From an uncultured Bacilli bacterium (GTDB taxonomy: Bacteria; Bacillota_I; Bacilli_A; ML615J-28; CAG-698), in contig CAKOMG010000008.1 of the NCBI GenBank assembly GCA_934096585.1, forward strand, positions 1 through 64,000: a stretch of 64,000 nucleotides of DNA, read 5' to 3'. Made by a program: the position numbers and the translations under genes. This document shows, in pieces, positions 61,397 to 64,000 of this stretch (position 1 is its first letter; every line of letters begins with the position of its first letter). Below the pieces are notes generated by a model, which was not told where the DNA came from, searched no databases, and saw only the letters and a program-made list of their open reading frames with translations.

Positions 61397-62297
61397 ATTT
61401 CGCATATTGATAATTGTATTCGTATTCATTAGTTTCTGTATTTAAAACAGCACGAACAATTATATTTTTAACTTCTTTTCCTTCTTTAACTTGAATCTTA
61501 ATAAACTTGTTTTGTCCTTCTTTATGTTCTTTAAATCTATAACTTCTTTTAAAACCATTTTTAGATTCTTTAACTTCAATTGATAATTTACCATCTTCTT
61601 CTTCAAGTTCAAAAGATACTGTTTCTACTTTCTTGCCATTTGCAACTATTTCATATTTAAATTCATGCTCATATTCATTTTGTTCTTGTTCAAATTCTTC
61701 TTTTACAACAATATAATTATCCTTATCTTGAATAATTTTAAAATATGATTCATTTTCTACTTCATCTTTATCTTGTTCTTTTTCAATTTTTCCTTCTAAT
61801 TGATAAACAACATCATTTGAAATACAAATACCTGTTACACTGTACTCTTCTTCAACTTCATCACTTTCATCTTTGTCTTCATCTTTGTCTTCATCTTCTT
61901 CTTTAATTAATTCTTGATTATAATATAAATCATAAGATGCTTCGTTTCCTTGCAAGTCTTTTGTTGTGATACGAATATAATTTGCATATTCTGGTTTATC
62001 AGATTCTTTTACTTCCGTTTTCATGCCACCATCTGTAGCTATAAATTCTTCCATTAAGTTTAAATATTTTTGAACTTCTTCTTGTTCCGTAACTTCAACT
62101 GCGTCTTCTGATTGACTCATTTTTTGTACTCTACTAAATTGTTCTTTTGCTTCAAGTAGTTTAATTGATGATAAAGTTTGATAAGAAATATTGCCTTCCA
62201 CTTTATCCAAAGCACTACTGCTTTCTTGTTTAACACATCCTGTACCAATCACTAATAGTGATACTAACATTACAACAACTAACAAAAACTTTTTCAT
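61395..62297 (-). CDS. Lipoprotein related to the anti-sigma ectodomain
   Basis: 300 residues. Signal peptide with lipobox GTGC (Cys21). An acidic stretch (KEEDEDKDEDKDESDEVEEE, about 133-152) precedes a beta-rich region (YSVTGICISNDVVYQLEGK, SFELEEEDGKLSIEVKES) that follows the same strand order as the ectodomain of the neighbouring anti-sigma candidate (VYDLEGIMIINNIQYQIIGK). So this is its membrane-anchored paralogue, perhaps the stress sensor or decoy. Last gene of the operon. Confidence 0.75.
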   Translation of the reverse strand: MKKFLLVVVMLVSLLVIGTGCVKQESSSALDKVEGNISYQTLSSIKLLEAKEQFSRVQKMSQSEDAVEVTEQEEVQKYLNLMEEFIATDGGMKTEVKESDKPEYANYIRITTKDLQGNEASYDLYYNQELIKEEDEDKDEDKDESDEVEEEYSVTGICISNDVVYQLEGKIEKEQDKDEVENESYFKIIQDKDNYIVVKEEFEQEQNEYEHEFKYEIVANGKKVETVSFELEEEDGKLSIEVKESKNGFKRSYRFKEHKEGQNKFIKIQVKEGKEVKNIIVRAVLNTETNEYEYNYQYAK

Positions 62298-62368
62298 AAT
62301 TTTTCCTCCTAGTATTTGTTTATTTACAACTAATAAACAAACAAGATGTTAATTTTATTGGTAAAATT

Positions 62369-63361
62369 TTAAAAAATTTTAAATTTTTTTTCTATTTGTT
62401 CATTAATAAAATAATAAATGATATATTGATCCTGTTCACTAACTTTTATATTACCTTTATAATTATCTAAATCTACTTTTAAAGTAATTTTATCCTTTTT
62501 TTGTTTGGCTTTAATTTTACCATTTGTATCTTTGTTTTCTATTTCTATGACTACTTCTATTTCTGTTCCGTCTATTTCGTATGATAATTGATATTTAGAA
62601 ACTAATTTATTATTTACAAATTCCATATAAACATATTCATATTCATCTTCTTCTTTTTCTTGTTGAATGACAAAATACTTATCATTAGTCAAAATAACTT
62701 TAATTTCAGTTTCTATTTCATCACTTTCTATTTCTGTTTTGCCAATAATTTGATATTGAATATTATTTATAATCATAATACCTTCTAAATCATATACTTC
62801 TTCTTCATCATCATGCTCTTTTAGCGTTTTATTGAAATATAATGTATATTGAAGAGATATATTACTATTAAGTATTGGCTTAATTTCCATTTGATATGCA
62901 TACCCTGGTTTAGATGAAGGAGCAATTGTATAATCAACTTTACTTTTTGTTAACATTTGTCTTATTGTTAAAAAGTGATAATGAATATCTTTACTCACTT
63001 CATTCACATTTTGCGTGCTCAATTTCCTTAATGATAAATTAGATATATTATTTATACCACTTGTATATATATGATTTGCGGCTGCCATTAATTCAAAAGC
63101 ATAGGATTCATCAACAGTAGAAGCAATAATTGGTTTATCAGGATTATTTATAGAAGGGCTTGATACTGAAACTACCCCAACAATTATTAAAATTAAAAAT
63201 GTTAAAGCGCTAAGTCCAAGTTTAAAGAACCCTTTAAAGCTTTTCTTTTCTTGATGTACATATTTATATTTAATTTGTTGTTTTCTATCAATAACTTCGA
63301 TGTTATTAACTTCTTCTTTTAAATTAGTGATAAACTCTTCATATTTACTCATTTTATTCAC
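62369..63361 (-). CDS. Probable anti-sigma factor with extracellular domain
   Basis: 330 residues. Short cytosolic N-terminus (1-52, KYEEFITNLKEEVNNIEVID), one transmembrane helix (about 53-72, LGLSALTFLILIIVGVVSV), then a large beta-rich external part. The 8-nt overlap with the sigma gene and this topology fit an ECF anti-sigma factor; no zinc-binding HxxxCxxC motif is visible in the N-terminus. Its ectodomain resembles the lipoprotein gene that follows. Confidence 0.7.
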   Translation of the reverse strand: MNKMSKYEEFITNLKEEVNNIEVIDRKQQIKYKYVHQEKKSFKGFFKLGLSALTFLILIIVGVVSVSSPSINNPDKPIIASTVDESYAFELMAAANHIYTSGINNISNLSLRKLSTQNVNEVSKDIHYHFLTIRQMLTKSKVDYTIAPSSKPGYAYQMEIKPILNSNISLQYTLYFNKTLKEHDDEEEVYDLEGIMIINNIQYQIIGKTEIESDEIETEIKVILTNDKYFVIQQEKEEDEYEYVYMEFVNNKLVSKYQLSYEIDGTEIEVVIEIENKDTNGKIKAKQKKDKITLKVDLDNYKGNIKVSEQDQYIIYYFINEQIEKKFKIF

Positions 63362-63875
63362 CTACCTTTTCTTTCATCTTTTTTACTGCTTTGTTATAAA
63401 GCCATGTAATTGTTCCTAAAGGTTTTTTCATTATTTTCGCTATTTCTTTATGTTTTAAATCATCAATAACATGCATAATAAATACATCTAATTCCTTACC
63501 CTCTAGAGTTTGATAAACTAAATCTAATAGTTTATTATCTTCTGTTTCATTAACATAAGTATCTTCGTATAAAGAAAAATCATGAAATTCTTCTTTTTTA
63601 TGTTTGTTATAATAATTAATTGCTAAGTTTCTTGCAATTGTTACAATAAAGGCAACAACATTAGTATTTTCTTTATATTTATGAATATTATTTAAAAATC
63701 TTAAATACGTATCTTGCATTATATCTTCTGTAGTCATTTTGTTTTTTACAACTGAAAGAATGGTTACATATACTTGATTTTTTGTTAGATCATAAAATTC
63801 ATCAAACATATCTAAATTGTCATTTTTTAATTGTTTAACAATTTCTTGCATTAATAAGCTATCATTTCTATTCAT
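63354..63875 (-). CDS. ECF (sigma-70 family) RNA polymerase sigma factor
   Basis: 173 residues from the ATG at 63875 (GGAG 8 nt upstream; the longer frame is rejected). Region 2 about 18-85 (MFDEFYDLTKNQVYVTILSV, TTEDIMQDTYLRFLNNIHKY), region 4 about 112-168 (KELDVFIMHVIDDLKHKEIA and KIMKKPLGTITWLYNKAVKK). Directs polymerase to a small regulon. Heads the operon with anti-sigma and lipoprotein genes. No clear self-type ECF promoter can be named in 63,876-64,000, which otherwise holds nothing. Confidence 0.9.
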   Translation of the reverse strand: MNRNDSLLMQEIVKQLKNDNLDMFDEFYDLTKNQVYVTILSVVKNKMTTEDIMQDTYLRFLNNIHKYKENTNVVAFIVTIARNLAINYYNKHKKEEFHDFSLYEDTYVNETEDNKLLDLVYQTLEGKELDVFIMHVIDDLKHKEIAKIMKKPLGTITWLYNKAVKKMKEKVGE

Positions 63876-64000
63876 GTTATATCTCCACTTAATAAACAAA
63901 TATTATTTTACTTTTATTGGTTTATTTTATCATATTTTTGAAACTTTTAAAATATTTTATTTATTTTTTTAAGATATTAATTTTTATGTTATGATTAAAT

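Noticed and set aside
1..64000. Mollicute-type code with TGA as tryptophan
   Set aside because: Trp is TGG in conserved genes and ogt ends at a TGA that overlaps the tag start codon, so the standard code applies.
1..64000. CRISPR array
   Set aside because: No regularly spaced direct repeats of 20-40 bp with unique spacers were seen; the only arrays are the 19-bp and 51-bp tandem repeats.
63876..64000. ECF-type self-regulated promoter before the sigma gene
   Set aside because: AT-rich -10-like sequences exist, but no convincing GAAAC-type -35 in the right orientation.

Overview
The window is strongly AT-rich DNA from a bacterium with standard-code genes. TGG encodes Trp and TGA is used as a stop, for example at the end of ogt. 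Intergenic gaps are short, ribosome binding sites are AGGAG-like, and promoters often carry an extended TGn-TATAAT -10. These traits, with a one-piece tmRNA, SecG, RNase R/SmpB, a tig-clpX-lon cluster, a YlbJ-type sporulation membrane protein, BspA-type LRR_5 proteins and an InlB-type repeat, point to a low-GC Bacillota (Bacilli/Erysipelotrichia-like), probably host- or gut-associated. The exact taxon cannot be read from the sequence. Nearly all genes are on the minus strand.

Layout. 0.2-4.6 kb: heterodimeric ABC exporter plus a PAP2-type membrane phosphatase. 4.6-8.0 kb: DUF308 membrane protein, then a P-type cation ATPase behind a yybP-ykoY manganese riboswitch. 8.0-13.8 kb: DNA alkylation repair (tag, ogt), amidohydrolase, acetyltransferase and an M13 metallopeptidase. 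13.8-24.5 kb: an accessory island of decayed gene pieces and two operons of large XRE-HTH proteins. One operon encodes an HTH protein with a C-terminal HEPN-like RNase motif, an unrecognised protein and a DEDD exonuclease. The other encodes a small unknown protein, two related HTH proteins and a MATE-like transporter. The island ends in a serine-recombinase remnant next to the 3' end of ssrA. 24.5-34.4 kb: core RNA and protein quality control (ssrA, smpB, rnr, secG, lon, a divergent trigger-factor paralogue, clpX, tig). 34.4-38.7 kb: lipoprotein, InlB-repeat protein and divergent cysK/cysE. 38.8-40.7 kb: frameshifted Fic gene, a second recombinase remnant and tRNA-Arg. 40.7-43.1 kb: HAD phosphatase, ylbJ-like, rsmD. 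43.2-48.9 kb: a secreted cysteine protease with ten LRR_5 repeats surrounded by three paralogous lipoproteins with duplicated leaders. 49.1-52.9 kb: a second heterodimeric ABC exporter under a perfect palindromic operator. 52.9-55.3 kb: DedA, a two-domain acetyltransferase, a possible small RNA and an LRR lipoprotein. 55.3-59.0 kb: a hydroxy-acid operon (Ldh2-type dehydrogenase, malic enzyme, LarA-type racemase). 59-64 kb: HepT remnant, AAA ATPase, frameshifted TetR regulator, and an ECF sigma/anti-sigma/lipoprotein operon.

How the parts may work together. RNase R, SmpB, tmRNA, Lon, ClpX and two trigger-factor-like proteins form one compact co- and post-translational quality-control neighbourhood. 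The riboswitch makes manganese export the best guess for the P-type ATPase. The LarA, malic enzyme and Ldh2 trio suggests interconversion of a 2-hydroxy acid such as D/L-malate or lactate and its entry into pyruvate metabolism. The XRE/HEPN/exonuclease operon is the best candidate for an undescribed system, probably defence or toxin-like, and it appears autoregulated through a repeated operator motif over its own promoter.
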